The notes beneath the pieces were generated by a model. The model made no database searches. It was not told where the DNA came from and saw nothing but the letters and a program-made list of their open reading frames with translations. The translations under genes were made by a program, and so were the position numbers. From an uncultured Hungatella sp. (GTDB lineage: Bacteria; Bacillota; Clostridia; Lachnospirales; Lachnospiraceae): a DNA stretch of 44,809 bases. Position 1 is the stretch's first letter. Each line of letters begins with the position of its first letter. This document shows positions 26,873 to 34,710 of this stretch, piece after piece. The stretch spans positions 1 through 44,809 of the forward strand of contig CATLBO010000016.1 of assembly GCA_949879025.1 (NCBI GenBank), read 5' to 3'.

Positions 26873-27253
26873 ATGTACACATTTCAGGAATTAACCGACG
26901 TCATAGAGAAACTCCGCTCTCAAGAAGGGTGCCCCTGGGATAGGGAGCAGACCTATGAAAGCCTAAAAAAATGCCTTGCTGACGAAACCCAGGAGGTTTT
27001 CGACGCAGTGGACAATCATGATATGGATAATCTGTGCGAAGAACTGGGTGACGTGCTTATGCTGATCATGCTTAACTGCCAGATTGCCAGAGAGCAAGGG
27101 GCGTTTTCCATTGACGACGTAATCGACGGCGTATGCCGGAAAATGATACGCAGGCATCCCCATGTATTTGGTGATGTAAAGGTAAATTCCATGGAGGAAA
27201 TCCGGGACTTGTGGAATGCAATAAAAGCACAGGAAAAAGCCGAAAGACCTTGA
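26873..27253 (+). CDS. mazG: MazG-family nucleoside triphosphate pyrophosphohydrolase
   Basis: The 126-aa protein is a single-domain all-alpha NTP pyrophosphatase that hydrolyses (d)NTPs to monophosphates, a housecleaning role. It has the family start LTDVIEKLRSQEGCPWDREQTYESL (26888-26962) and the metal site ETQEVFDAVDNHD followed by EELGDVLM. Only one MazG domain is present; many relatives have two or a methylase domain. The start follows GAAGGAGGA. It lies 100 nt ahead of hup, which has its own promoter. Confidence 0.92.
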   Translation: MYTFQELTDVIEKLRSQEGCPWDREQTYESLKKCLADETQEVFDAVDNHDMDNLCEELGDVLMLIMLNCQIAREQGAFSIDDVIDGVCRKMIRRHPHVFGDVKVNSMEEIRDLWNAIKAQEKAERP

Positions 27254-27278
27254 CAAAACTAGGCAAAAAAGATATAGT
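27250..27278 (+). promoter_or_regulatory. sigma-A promoter for hup-rqcP
   Basis: TTGACA (27250-27255), a 17-bp spacer and TATAGT (27273-27278), overlapping the mazG stop. Near-consensus strength fits an abundant nucleoid protein. Confidence 0.85.
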
Positions 27279-27353
27279 AAAAAAGCTACAAATTTGAGTG
27301 GTTGTGAAATCGTGGCATGAAAGGCTGCCATAGTTATTAGGAGGAAGATTTCA

Positions 27354-27629
27354 ATGAATAAGACAGAATTGATTTCAGCAATGGCCGAGAAAGCGGAACT
27401 CTCCAAAAAGGATACGGAGAAGGCGCTGAAGGCTTTTGTTGATGTTATTTCAGATGAACTGGTAAAAGGCGAGAAGATTCAGATAGTAGGTTTTGGTACA
27501 TTTGAGGTTGTGGAGAGAAAAGAGAGAGAAGGCAAAAAACCGGGAACTGACGAGATCATTATGATTCCGGCATCTAAGTCTCCCAAGTTTAAAGCCGGGA
27601 AGGCATTGAAGGATAAGGTAAACGTATAA
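27354..27629 (+). CDS. hup: HU family DNA-binding protein
   Basis: The 91-aa histone-like nucleoid protein binds and bends DNA as a dimer. It has MNKTELISAMAEKAELSKKD, the VGFGTFEVVERKEREG core and a beta arm with PASKSPKFKAGKALKD; the usual RNP of the arm is replaced here by TDEIIMIPASK. The start follows TTAGGAGGAAG. It is followed after 3 nt by rqcP and then a terminator, forming a short two-gene unit. Confidence 0.95.
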   Translation: MNKTELISAMAEKAELSKKDTEKALKAFVDVISDELVKGEKIQIVGFGTFEVVERKEREGKKPGTDEIIMIPASKSPKFKAGKALKDKVNV

Positions 27630-27632
27630 TAT

Positions 27633-27872
27633 ATGAGATTGGATAAATTTCTGAAGGTTTCGCGTTTGATTAAGCGAAGAACAGTGGCCAATGAGGCCTG
27701 TGACGCAGGACGTGTTCTGGTAAACAGCAAACCGGCCAAGGCATCCCTGAATATAAAGGCCGGAGATACGATTGAGATCCAGTTTGGAACCAATTCTGTC
27801 AAAGTAGAAGTTCTGGACGTTCAGGAGACCGTGAAGAAAGATGAGGCTAAGGAACTTTACCGGTATATCTGA
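27633..27872 (+). CDS. rqcP: S4-domain RNA-binding protein RqcP (YabO/HSP15 family)
   Basis: The 79-aa protein has a single S4 fold: MRLDKFLKVSRLIKRRTVA, NEACDAGRVLVNSKPAKAS and a C-terminal strand-rich tail. In B. subtilis this protein works with RqcH on obstructed 50S subunits during C-terminal alanine tailing. The order hup, rqcP, yabP, yabQ, divIC matches other Firmicutes. Its own ribosome site is weak, so coupling to hup translation is likely. Confidence 0.93.
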   Translation: MRLDKFLKVSRLIKRRTVANEACDAGRVLVNSKPAKASLNIKAGDTIEIQFGTNSVKVEVLDVQETVKKDEAKELYRYI

Positions 27873-27886
27873 CGAATAAACAGTCG

Positions 27887-27938
27887 GACCCCCTAATATA
27901 CTTAACCAAGGATATAAGTATATTGGGAGGTCTTTTTT
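27887..27938 (+). terminator. intrinsic terminator whose stem contains the yabP ribosome site
   Basis: An 18-nt arm (27887-27904) pairs with 27915-27932 with one C-A mismatch and one G-U pair across a 10-nt loop, followed by six Ts (27933-27938). It ends transcripts from hup-rqcP. The 3' arm contains GGGAGG (27925-27930), the yabP ribosome site, and the T run ends one base before the yabP ATG. Confidence 0.88.
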
Positions 27939-27939
27939 G

Positions 27940-28224
27940 ATGGAGGAAAAGACAGGCACAAGACCCCACAGACTGATGATGCAGAACCGTGCTGCTTTAA
28001 GCGTCAGCGGCATTCGGGATGTGGTTTCCTTTGATGAGAATCAGGTGGTACTGGATACGGATATGGGACTTTTGACAATGAAAGGGAAAGATCTGCATGT
28101 AAGCCGTCTGACTCTGGAAAAAGGCGAAGTGGATGTGGACGGGACGATTGACAGCCTGGTATATTCGTCCAATGAATCATACCGGAAATCTGGAGAGTCC
28201 CTTTTTAACCGTCTGTTCCGGTAA
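27940..28224 (+). CDS. yabP: sporulation protein YabP
   Basis: The 94-aa protein belongs to the YabP/YqfC family, needed in the mother cell during sporulation. Typical parts are PHRLMMQNRAALSVSGIRDVVSFDE (27964-28038), LLTMKGKDLHVSRLTLEKGEVDVDG (28069-28143) and a closing FNRLFR. The start at 27940 is nine bases after GGGAGG; a TTG one codon earlier is in frame. The ribosome site lies in a terminator stem, so reading from upstream transcripts should be poor. Confidence 0.93.
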   Translation: MEEKTGTRPHRLMMQNRAALSVSGIRDVVSFDENQVVLDTDMGLLTMKGKDLHVSRLTLEKGEVDVDGTIDSLVYSSNESYRKSGESLFNRLFR

Positions 28225-28234
28225 GGAGGAAGCC

Positions 28235-28597
28235 ATGAGCGTCAGTATTCGCTATGAAGCACATCTTCTTTTTATGAGTATATGTACCGGGGCAGGGCTT
28301 ATGATGGTATATGACTGCGTCAGATTTTTCCGGATAATCTGTCCCCACAAGACATGGGCAGTGGGAGCCGAGGATCTGATCTGCGGCTTTTACTGCGCAA
28401 TTATGACATTTTCTCTTTTATACCAGCAAAATGACGGCAATTTGCGGGGATTCTGCATTGGAGGTGTTGTTTTGGGAATGGCAGCGTATGAGTACGCCAT
28501 AAGCAGAAAAGTATTAAAGCGCTTGCAAAAGATTGTGGAATGGATTAAAATGAAAGGAAGGAAGCGTCGGAACCGATTCAGGCAGGAGAGCAAATGA
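28235..28597 (+). CDS. yabQ: spore cortex biosynthesis protein YabQ
   Basis: The 120-aa membrane protein has three hydrophobic segments (about 8-26, 42-60 and 66-86) and a basic C-terminus (KMKGRKRRNRFRQ). The N-terminal IRYEAHLLFMSICTGAGLMMVYDCVRFFR (28247-28333) is characteristic of YabQ, a sporulation membrane protein needed for cortex formation in B. subtilis. The start follows TAAGGAGGAAG, 10 nt after yabP. The stop overlaps divIC as ATGA. Confidence 0.9.
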   Translation: MSVSIRYEAHLLFMSICTGAGLMMVYDCVRFFRIICPHKTWAVGAEDLICGFYCAIMTFSLLYQQNDGNLRGFCIGGVVLGMAAYEYAISRKVLKRLQKIVEWIKMKGRKRRNRFRQESK

Positions 28598-28917
28598 GAG
28601 AACCAGGACGATCAAGATCGGTAAGAAAGAGAAAAGAACGGCTGGGCAACCGTATGGCTATGATAGGCATTACATTTGTAGTAATGAGCATGGCGGTGGT
28701 GATGCATATTCGGGGGGAAACCTTGAGGGAGAAGGATCTGGCATATCAGATAAAAGAGGAGAACTTAAATTATCAGCTGGAACAGGAAAGCAGGCGCGCC
28801 GAAGAACTGGAGGAGCAGAGGATCTATGTTCAGACAAAAGAGTATATTGAAAAGGTAGCCAAGGAAAAACTTGGGCTGGTGAATCCGGATGAGATTCTCC
28901 TTAAGCCAATACAGTAA
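28594..28917 (+). CDS. divIC: septum formation initiator family protein (DivIC/FtsB)
   Basis: The 107-aa bitopic protein has a basic cytoplasmic N-terminus, one membrane helix (about 22-40), a coiled coil (about 45-80) and the conserved end YIEKVAKEKLGLVNPDEILLKP (28843-28908). DivIC forms a complex with FtsL and DivIB at the division site. It is coupled to yabQ by a 4-nt overlap. Confidence 0.92.
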   Translation: MREPGRSRSVRKRKERLGNRMAMIGITFVVMSMAVVMHIRGETLREKDLAYQIKEENLNYQLEQESRRAEELEEQRIYVQTKEYIEKVAKEKLGLVNPDEILLKPIQ

Positions 28918-28940
28918 GTGCGCAGCGGATGCTGCCGAAA

Positions 28941-29008
28941 TTTGTCGAAAGATTTTTTGGACAGGCAGTTCGGAATTGACAAATATTTCCCTTTTGACTG
29001 TGTATAAT
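28941..29008 (+). promoter_or_regulatory. Spo0A box and 21-bp-spaced promoter of spoIIE
   Basis: A perfect 0A box TTTGTCGAA (28941-28949) precedes TTGACA (28976-28981), a 21-bp spacer and TATAAT (29003-29008). The -35 also reads as an imperfect reverse 0A box, TTTGTCAAT. Long-spaced sigma-A promoters with 0A boxes are known at B. subtilis spoIIG and spoIIE, which Spo0A-phosphate activates. Confidence 0.85.
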
Positions 29009-29069
29009 TCATACGGGGGTTTCCTGCATTGCAGCAGAGAACCTGTATGTAAAGTCAGGAGGGATTTTT

Positions 29070-30509
29070 GTGTTTTATCGGAAAAAGGCGTATGGGGATA
29101 TGGCGGGAATCCATGTATATACAGCCAGGAAGCTAAGTGATATGGCAAATTCCCTGGAAGGACTGGCAAGAGCCTTTGACAGGGAAAAAAGTATAGGGGG
29201 AAGCCTAAGCAGGGAGGATGGGCTGGCAGCGCTTCAGATGGCTGGTGCAATGGTATGCGGTGACTGCAGCAAATGCAATCTTTATTCAGACAGCGAAAAA
29301 GAGGACAGCTATTATTTGTACTATCTGCTGAGGGCATTTGAGCAGAAAGGAAACGTAAGCTTTGAGGATATGCCCAGGCTGTTTCGTGAAACCTGCGGAC
29401 GGCAGGAGGATTATGTAGGCCATTTAAACCGCAATCTGGGGCGGGCTACTATGAATCTGACCTGGAAAAACCGTTTTTTAGAAAGCAGGGATGCGGTTAT
29501 CAGCCAATTTCGGGAGCTGGCTGTGATTCTGGAGGAGTTTTCCAGGCAGATGGAGCAGGCGGTGGATGTAACGGCTGAGGTGGAGCTGGATGTGCGGAAG
29601 GCTTTTCTGCGGCATCATATGGTAATTGATCATATGCTGATGCTGGAATATGATAATAAGCACAGAGAGGCATATATTACCGTGCGTACAAACAACGGCA
29701 GATGTATTATGGCTAAAGACGCAGGGGAGTTTTTAGGCCAGGCTGTGGGAAAGCGGGGATGGGCTGCTGCCAAAGACAGCAGGTCGGTAATAAACCGCCA
29801 GTTTGCCACAGTCCGGTTTATAGAGGAAGGGGCGTACCGGGTTATGTGGGGCGCTGCCAGGGCGGCCAAAAGCGGAGAGACGGTGTCAGGGGATAATTAT
29901 ACATTTTCCCAGAATATGCCGGGACAGGTGATCATGAGCCTGTCAGATGGTATGGGAAGCGGGGAAATAGCAGCTAGGGAAAGCCAGAAGGTTATCGAGC
30001 TGGCAGAACAGCTTTTGGAAGCAGGGTATACGGCAAGAGCCGCCTTAAAGATGGTAAATACGGTGCTTCTTCTGGCCGGGGAGGAACAGCACCCGGCTAC
30101 GGTGGACTTGTGCTGCATTGATTTATATACAGGTGTTCTGGAGGTTATGAAGCTGGGGGCAGTTGCTACCTATGTTTTGGATGAAGACGGTGTGGAGCTG
30201 CTGGAGACGGCCCAGACTCCGGCCGGGGTTCTGGAACATGTGGAGCCGGTTCTGCTGTCCAGGAAATTGTGGGAAGAGAGCCAGGTGGTCATGGTCAGCG
30301 ACGGCATCCTGGAAGCTTTGCCAGGTGAGAATAAGGAGCAGATCATGAAAGAGTATCTGGAGGATGCCCAGAGTGGGAATCCCCAGGAACTGGCGGAACG
30401 GATTTTAGAGTTTGCCATGTCATTTTCTGAAGAAAACAGGGATGACATGACTGTTTTGACGGCAGGAATATGGAGGCGGAGCGCAGCCAGTACTGTTTTG
30501 CGGAAATAG
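29070..30509 (+). CDS. spoIIE: SpoIIE-type serine phosphatase lacking the membrane domain
   Basis: SpoIIE dephosphorylates SpoIIAA to release sigma-F in the forespore. This 479-aa protein has a helical regulatory part (about 15-215, CGDCSKCNLY and EEFSRQMEQAV resembling SpoIIE region II) and a PP2C phosphatase domain (about 225-475) with metal-ligand aspartates in SDGMGSGE (D293), MVSDGILEAL (D411) and NRDDMT (D458-D459). The usual N-terminal block of about ten membrane helices is absent, and no sequence for it exists between the promoter and the GTG start. The start follows AGGAGGG six bases away. Place and promoter support the SpoIIE assignment. Confidence 0.9.
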   Translation: MFYRKKAYGDMAGIHVYTARKLSDMANSLEGLARAFDREKSIGGSLSREDGLAALQMAGAMVCGDCSKCNLYSDSEKEDSYYLYYLLRAFEQKGNVSFEDMPRLFRETCGRQEDYVGHLNRNLGRATMNLTWKNRFLESRDAVISQFRELAVILEEFSRQMEQAVDVTAEVELDVRKAFLRHHMVIDHMLMLEYDNKHREAYITVRTNNGRCIMAKDAGEFLGQAVGKRGWAAAKDSRSVINRQFATVRFIEEGAYRVMWGAARAAKSGETVSGDNYTFSQNMPGQVIMSLSDGMGSGEIAARESQKVIELAEQLLEAGYTARAALKMVNTVLLLAGEEQHPATVDLCCIDLYTGVLEVMKLGAVATYVLDEDGVELLETAQTPAGVLEHVEPVLLSRKLWEESQVVMVSDGILEALPGENKEQIMKEYLEDAQSGNPQELAERILEFAMSFSEENRDDMTVLTAGIWRRSAASTVLRK

Positions 30510-30615
30510 CAAGTGGTGAATTCACTGTAATTTTCACAAGGCACTACTATGTGAATGGAGGCGCAGCTTAATTGGATTGGGAAGTATTTCCGGACAAAAG
30601 AAGCAGGTGATAAAT

Positions 30616-32004
30616 ATGCAGAGAAAAGTAGAGGCATATATTCGAAGATACAATATGCTGGAACAGGGAAGCAAGGTGATTGCGGCAGTATCAGGAGGAG
30701 CGGATTCGGTCTGCCTGCTTCACCTGCTGGTATCCATTAGCCGGCAGTTTGGGCTGGAGATTCAGACGGTTCATGTCCACCATGGGCTTCGTGGGCAGGA
30801 AGCGGACAGAGACGCTCAGTTTGTCAGGGAACTTTCAGAAAAGTGGAAGGTTCCCTGTCTTGTAGTCTGCCGGGATGCTGCTGCATATGCAAAGCAGCAT
30901 GGTGTGAGCGTGGAGGAGGCGGGAAGAGAAATCCGCTACCAGGCTTTTCAGGAAGCAGCAGGACAGAATGATAAGGCTCGGATTGCAGTGGCCCACCACC
31001 AGGAAGACCAGGCGGAAACCATTCTCCATAATCTTTTCAGAGGCAGCGGACTGAAAGGGCTGGGAGGCATGGCGCCAGTAAGAGGGAATATTATCCGGCC
31101 TCTTTTGTGTACGGGACGCAGGGAGATAGAGGCTTATCTGCAGGAGCAGGGCATTCCTTATTGCCAGGATTCTACCAACGCCTCTACCGAGTATACAAGA
31201 AATAAGCTGCGCCATAAGGTGATTCCTATGGTCTGTGAAGAGGTAAATTTCCAAGCAGTGGCGCATATTGTGGCAGCAGGGGAAAAGATGCGGCAGGCAG
31301 AAGGCTATTTTGAACGTGAATCTGCAAGGCTGTGGCAGGAGTACGGAAGGACGGACATCCAAGATGGGGGATACAGGCGGCTGGGCATTCCAGCGGAAAC
31401 TGTGGCAGGCCTGCCGGATATTTTACAGGGGTATGTGGTTATGGAAATGATAAGGAGGCTTTGCGGCTCACGAAAGGACATTTCTTCCGGCCATGTGCAG
31501 CAGGTGCTGGATCTGGCAGAGAAAGGTACCGGAAGGTATTTTGATTTGCCTTATGGGGTGAGGGCCTGCAGGGAATATGACACTGTGTGGCTGGAGGCGG
31601 GAGAACGGGCGGATAAAAGGCAGCCCGGTATGCTTCTGAATAACGATTCTTTTTCCATGGAATGCATTGCGGCTTCTGCCTTCAGAGAAAAATACCGGAA
31701 AATTCCGGAAAAAACGTATACGAAATGGTTTGATTATGATAAAATAAAAGGTACGTTATCTGTAAGAACAAGGCAGACCGGAGACTATTTTACCTTAAAA
31801 GACGGTAAAAAAAAGACGATAAAAGCATTCATGATAGATGAGAAGATTCCCAGAGCAAAAAGGGATGAGATGCTGCTTCTTGCGGAAGGGCATCATGTGC
31901 TGTGGATCGTAGGCTGCCGAATCAGTGAATTTTACAAAGTAACAGAGGAAACAAAACAAATTTTACAAGTGAAGGCAGATGGAGGAGAAGAACATGGAAG
32001 ATAA
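30616..32004 (+). CDS. tilS: tRNA(Ile)-lysidine synthase
   Basis: The 462-aa enzyme converts C34 of the CAU-anticodon tRNA-Ile to lysidine, letting it read AUA. The PP-loop AAVSGGADS (SGGADS at 26-31), HVHHGLRG, AVAHHQEDQAETIL, FRGSGLKGLGGM and RPLL are present, followed by the C-terminal domain (SVRTRQTGDYF, KKTIKAFMIDEKIPRAKRD). The start at 30616 is chosen because AGGTG precedes it and the family N-terminus fits; a longer in-frame form from 30577 is possible. It overlaps hpt by 11 nt. Confidence 0.95.
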   Translation: MQRKVEAYIRRYNMLEQGSKVIAAVSGGADSVCLLHLLVSISRQFGLEIQTVHVHHGLRGQEADRDAQFVRELSEKWKVPCLVVCRDAAAYAKQHGVSVEEAGREIRYQAFQEAAGQNDKARIAVAHHQEDQAETILHNLFRGSGLKGLGGMAPVRGNIIRPLLCTGRREIEAYLQEQGIPYCQDSTNASTEYTRNKLRHKVIPMVCEEVNFQAVAHIVAAGEKMRQAEGYFERESARLWQEYGRTDIQDGGYRRLGIPAETVAGLPDILQGYVVMEMIRRLCGSRKDISSGHVQQVLDLAEKGTGRYFDLPYGVRACREYDTVWLEAGERADKRQPGMLLNNDSFSMECIAASAFREKYRKIPEKTYTKWFDYDKIKGTLSVRTRQTGDYFTLKDGKKKTIKAFMIDEKIPRAKRDEMLLLAEGHHVLWIVGCRISEFYKVTEETKQILQVKADGGEEHGR

Positions 32005-32518
32005 GATTCGTGTCCTGATTTCAGAGGAGGATGTGAACAGAAAGATCAGTGAAGTTGCGGCCCTCATAAGCAAGGATTACGAAGGGAAAGAGGTACATTT
32101 GATCTGCATTCTTAAAGGCGGCGTATTCTTTACCTGTGAACTGGCAAAGCGGCTTACGGTTCCGGTGTCACTGGACTTTATGTCTGTGTCCAGTTATGGG
32201 GCAGGAACAAAGTCCAGCGGAGTGGTAAAGATAATCAAAGACCTTGATGAACCTCTGGAGGGGAAGCATGTGGTGATTGTGGAGGATATTATAGACTCAG
32301 GCCGCACTCTGTCGTATCTGATAGAGATTCTGTCTAAGAGAGGGCCGAAAGATATCCGCCTGTGCACATTGCTTGACAAGCCGGAGAGAAGAGTGAAAAA
32401 GCAGGTAAAGGTAGATTATACATGTTTTACGATTCCAGATGAGTTTGTAGTGGGATATGGTCTGGACTATGACCAGAAATACAGAAATCTTCCATATATT
32501 GGAGTAGTAGAACAGTAA
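31994..32518 (+). CDS. hpt: hypoxanthine phosphoribosyltransferase
   Basis: The 174-aa purine salvage enzyme makes IMP (and GMP) from the base and PRPP. It shows LICILKGGVFFTCELA, the flexible-loop region VSSYGAGTKSSG, PRPP-binding VVIVEDIIDSGRTL and FVVGYGLDYDQKYRNLPYIGV (32446-32508). The start at 31994 follows GGAGGAG; the in-frame ATG at 31979 inside tilS would add five residues. Neighbours tilS and ftsH are the usual ones in Firmicutes. Confidence 0.95.
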   Translation: MEDKIRVLISEEDVNRKISEVAALISKDYEGKEVHLICILKGGVFFTCELAKRLTVPVSLDFMSVSSYGAGTKSSGVVKIIKDLDEPLEGKHVVIVEDIIDSGRTLSYLIEILSKRGPKDIRLCTLLDKPERRVKKQVKVDYTCFTIPDEFVVGYGLDYDQKYRNLPYIGVVEQ

Positions 32519-32530
32519 GGAGGCAGTTAG

Positions 32531-34336
32531 TTGAGACAGCGACAATCAATAAGCGGACTTGGGCTTTTGCTGGCAATGATGATCGTCATGGTCCTGGTAT
32601 TCCGCATTACAGGAAACATGGGGGAGGAAAGCATTACTCAGCAGGACTATATACATGCCGCCCAGGAGGGGCAGGTCACTTCGGTGGTTATCCGCCCCAA
32701 CAAGGAGACTCCTACAGGGGAACTGGCCCTGGCCATGAAGGACGGCAGGCAATGGGTGGTCTATGTAGCTGATGTGAAGGAGGAGCAGAAGTTTCTCATG
32801 GAGCAGGGAATTCCCTGTATTATGGGAAATGTTCCCCAGGAAAGCTATGTATTGTCCATGATTGTGCCTATTGTACTGTCCGGTGTGGTTCTGGTGGTGG
32901 TTTTCATGATGATGAATGCCAGAGCTTCCGGAGGCGGGGCCAATGCCAGGATGATGAATTTCGGGAAGAGCCGGGCAAAGCTCAGCAGGGATGCCAGCAA
33001 ATATAATTTTAAGAAGGTGGCAGGCTTGCGGGAGGAGAAAGAAGACCTGGAGGAACTGGTGGATTTTCTGAGAAATCCGCAGAAGTACACAAATGTGGGG
33101 GCAAGGATTCCCAAGGGTATCCTTTTGGTAGGGCCTCCGGGAACTGGCAAGACCCTGCTGGCCAAGGCAGTGGCCGGGGAGTCGGGTGTTCCTTTCTTCA
33201 GCATTTCCGGCTCTGACTTTGTGGAGATGTTTGTGGGCGTAGGCGCATCAAGAGTCAGGGATCTGTTTGAGGAAGCAAAAAAGAATGCCCCCTGTATTGT
33301 ATTTATTGATGAGATTGACGCTGTGGCAAGGCAGAGGGGAACCGGCCTTGGAGGCGGCCATGACGAAAGGGAGCAGACCCTGAATCAGCTTCTGGTGGAG
33401 ATGGACGGATTCGGCGTCAATGAAGGGATCATTGTGCTGGCGGCAACTAACCGGGTGGATATTTTAGACCCTGCTATTCTGCGTCCAGGGCGATTTGACA
33501 GAAAGATTACAGTTGGCAGGCCTGATGTCAGGGGCCGTGAGGAAATTTTAAAGGTTCATGCCCAGGATAAACCGCTGGGGGATGATGTGGATCTGGAACG
33601 GGTGGCAAGGACTACTGCAGGATTTACAGGAGCAGACCTAGAGAGCCTCCTCAATGAATCCGCCATTCTTGCAGCCAGAGAGGGGCGGAACTTTGTACGC
33701 CAGAATGATATTGACCGATCTTTCATCCGTGTGGGAATCGGTACGGAGAAACGCAGCCGGGTGATTTCTGACAAGGAGAAAAGGATTACGGCATACCATG
33801 AGGCAGGTCATGCGATTTTATTCCATTTGCTGCCGGAAGTGGGGCCGGTTCATACCATATCCATTATTCCTACGGGAACCGGAGCGGCGGGATATACCAT
33901 GCCCCTTCCAGAAAAGGATGAGATGTTCAATACCAAAGGCAAGATGCTGCAGACGATTATGGTGTCTCTAGGCGGGCGTATTGCTGAGGAGCTTATTCTG
34001 GATGATATTACCACCGGTGCCTCCCAGGATATTAAGCAGGCTACTGCTCTGGCAAGATCCATGGTAGTAAAGTATGGCATGTCAGAGAAGATAGGTATGA
34101 TCAACTATGAGACAGAAGGCGATGAGGTGTTTATCGGGCGGGATATCGGCCATACGAAAAGCTACGGGGAAGATGTGGCGGCCGATATAGACAAAGAAGT
34201 AAAGAAGATCATTGACCAGTGCTATGTGAAGGCCAAAGCCATGATTCACGAACATGAGTATGTGCTTCACAAATGTACAGAAGCGCTTCTGGAAAAAGAA
34301 AAGGTTGGGCAGGCAGAATTCGAACAGATGTTTTAA
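32531..34336 (+). CDS. ftsH: ATP-dependent zinc metalloprotease FtsH
   Basis: The 601-aa membrane protease degrades membrane and regulatory proteins. It has two membrane helices (about 8-26 and 107-128) flanking a short extracytoplasmic domain, an AAA+ module with Walker A GPPGTGKT (201-208), [13 protein letters not shown] and an SRH region ending in RPGRFDR, then the peptidase site HEAGH (423-427). It starts at TTG, nine bases after AAGGAGG. The C-terminus ends soon after the peptidase domain, without the long tail of some relatives. Confidence 0.95.
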   Translation: MRQRQSISGLGLLLAMMIVMVLVFRITGNMGEESITQQDYIHAAQEGQVTSVVIRPNKETPTGELALAMKDGRQWVVYVADVKEEQKFLMEQGIPCIMGNVPQESYVLSMIVPIVLSGVVLVVVFMMMNARASGGGANARMMNFGKSRAKLSRDASKYNFKKVAGLREEKEDLEELVDFLRNPQKYTNVGARIPKGILLVGPPGTGKTLLAKAVAGESGVPFFSISGSDFVEMFVGVGASRVRDLFEEAKKNAPCIVFIDEIDAVARQRGTGLGGGHDEREQTLNQLLVEMDGFGVNEGIIVLAATNRVDILDPAILRPGRFDRKITVGRPDVRGREEILKVHAQDKPLGDDVDLERVARTTAGFTGADLESLLNESAILAAREGRNFVRQNDIDRSFIRVGIGTEKRSRVISDKEKRITAYHEAGHAILFHLLPEVGPVHTISIIPTGTGAAGYTMPLPEKDEMFNTKGKMLQTIMVSLGGRIAEELILDDITTGASQDIKQATALARSMVVKYGMSEKIGMINYETEGDEVFIGRDIGHTKSYGEDVAADIDKEVKKIIDQCYVKAKAMIHEHEYVLHKCTEALLEKEKVGQAEFEQMF

Positions 34337-34710
34337 AAAGAGACAAAGTGCACAAAAATGCAGAATGGTTTTTGGCAAGTTTGTGCATGCTGGTTCTTGG
34401 ATTATTTTAAATCTCGTGGTATTATAATAGATGTAACCCCCCAATACATTATATAGTTTTTGCTACACCCCATAAGAAACGAAATACCTTCTCCTAAAAG
34501 AGCCAGCTACCCCGCTGGCTCTTTTACTTTTCCGGCCTATGGCAGTCTGCTTTGCAAAATGGCCCATGAAATGCTTCATGGGTGTTTCCATGAAAGTTCC
34601 CAATAGAAAAGAAAATTATTTGGCAGAATTTTGGGTTGTATAATTGGCAGGAATCATTTAGAATAGAAGGGCAGCAGTTTTTGCAGTTTTGAGGAAGGGA
34701 AAAAGCTTTT
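34337..34710. other. 374-bp intergenic region with three hairpins and two -10-like boxes
   Basis: No gene is seen. After ftsH comes TGCACAAA/TTTGTGCA (34349-34356 with 34380-34387), then TATAAT at 34423-34428 without a well-spaced -35, then the strong terminator at 34496-34525. Next is a small perfect hairpin, CCCATGAA-ATGC-TTCATGGG (34563-34582). A second TATAAT at 34639-34644 probably serves the GH13 gene, with a poor -35 (TTATTT, 17 bp away). Confidence 0.6.
34496..34525 (+). terminator. strong intrinsic terminator downstream of ftsH
   Basis: A perfect 12-bp stem, AAAAGAGCCAGC (34496-34507) with GCTGGCTCTTTT (34514-34525), and a 6-nt loop; the T-rich stretch continues past it. It lies 160 nt after the ftsH stop. 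Confidence 0.88.
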
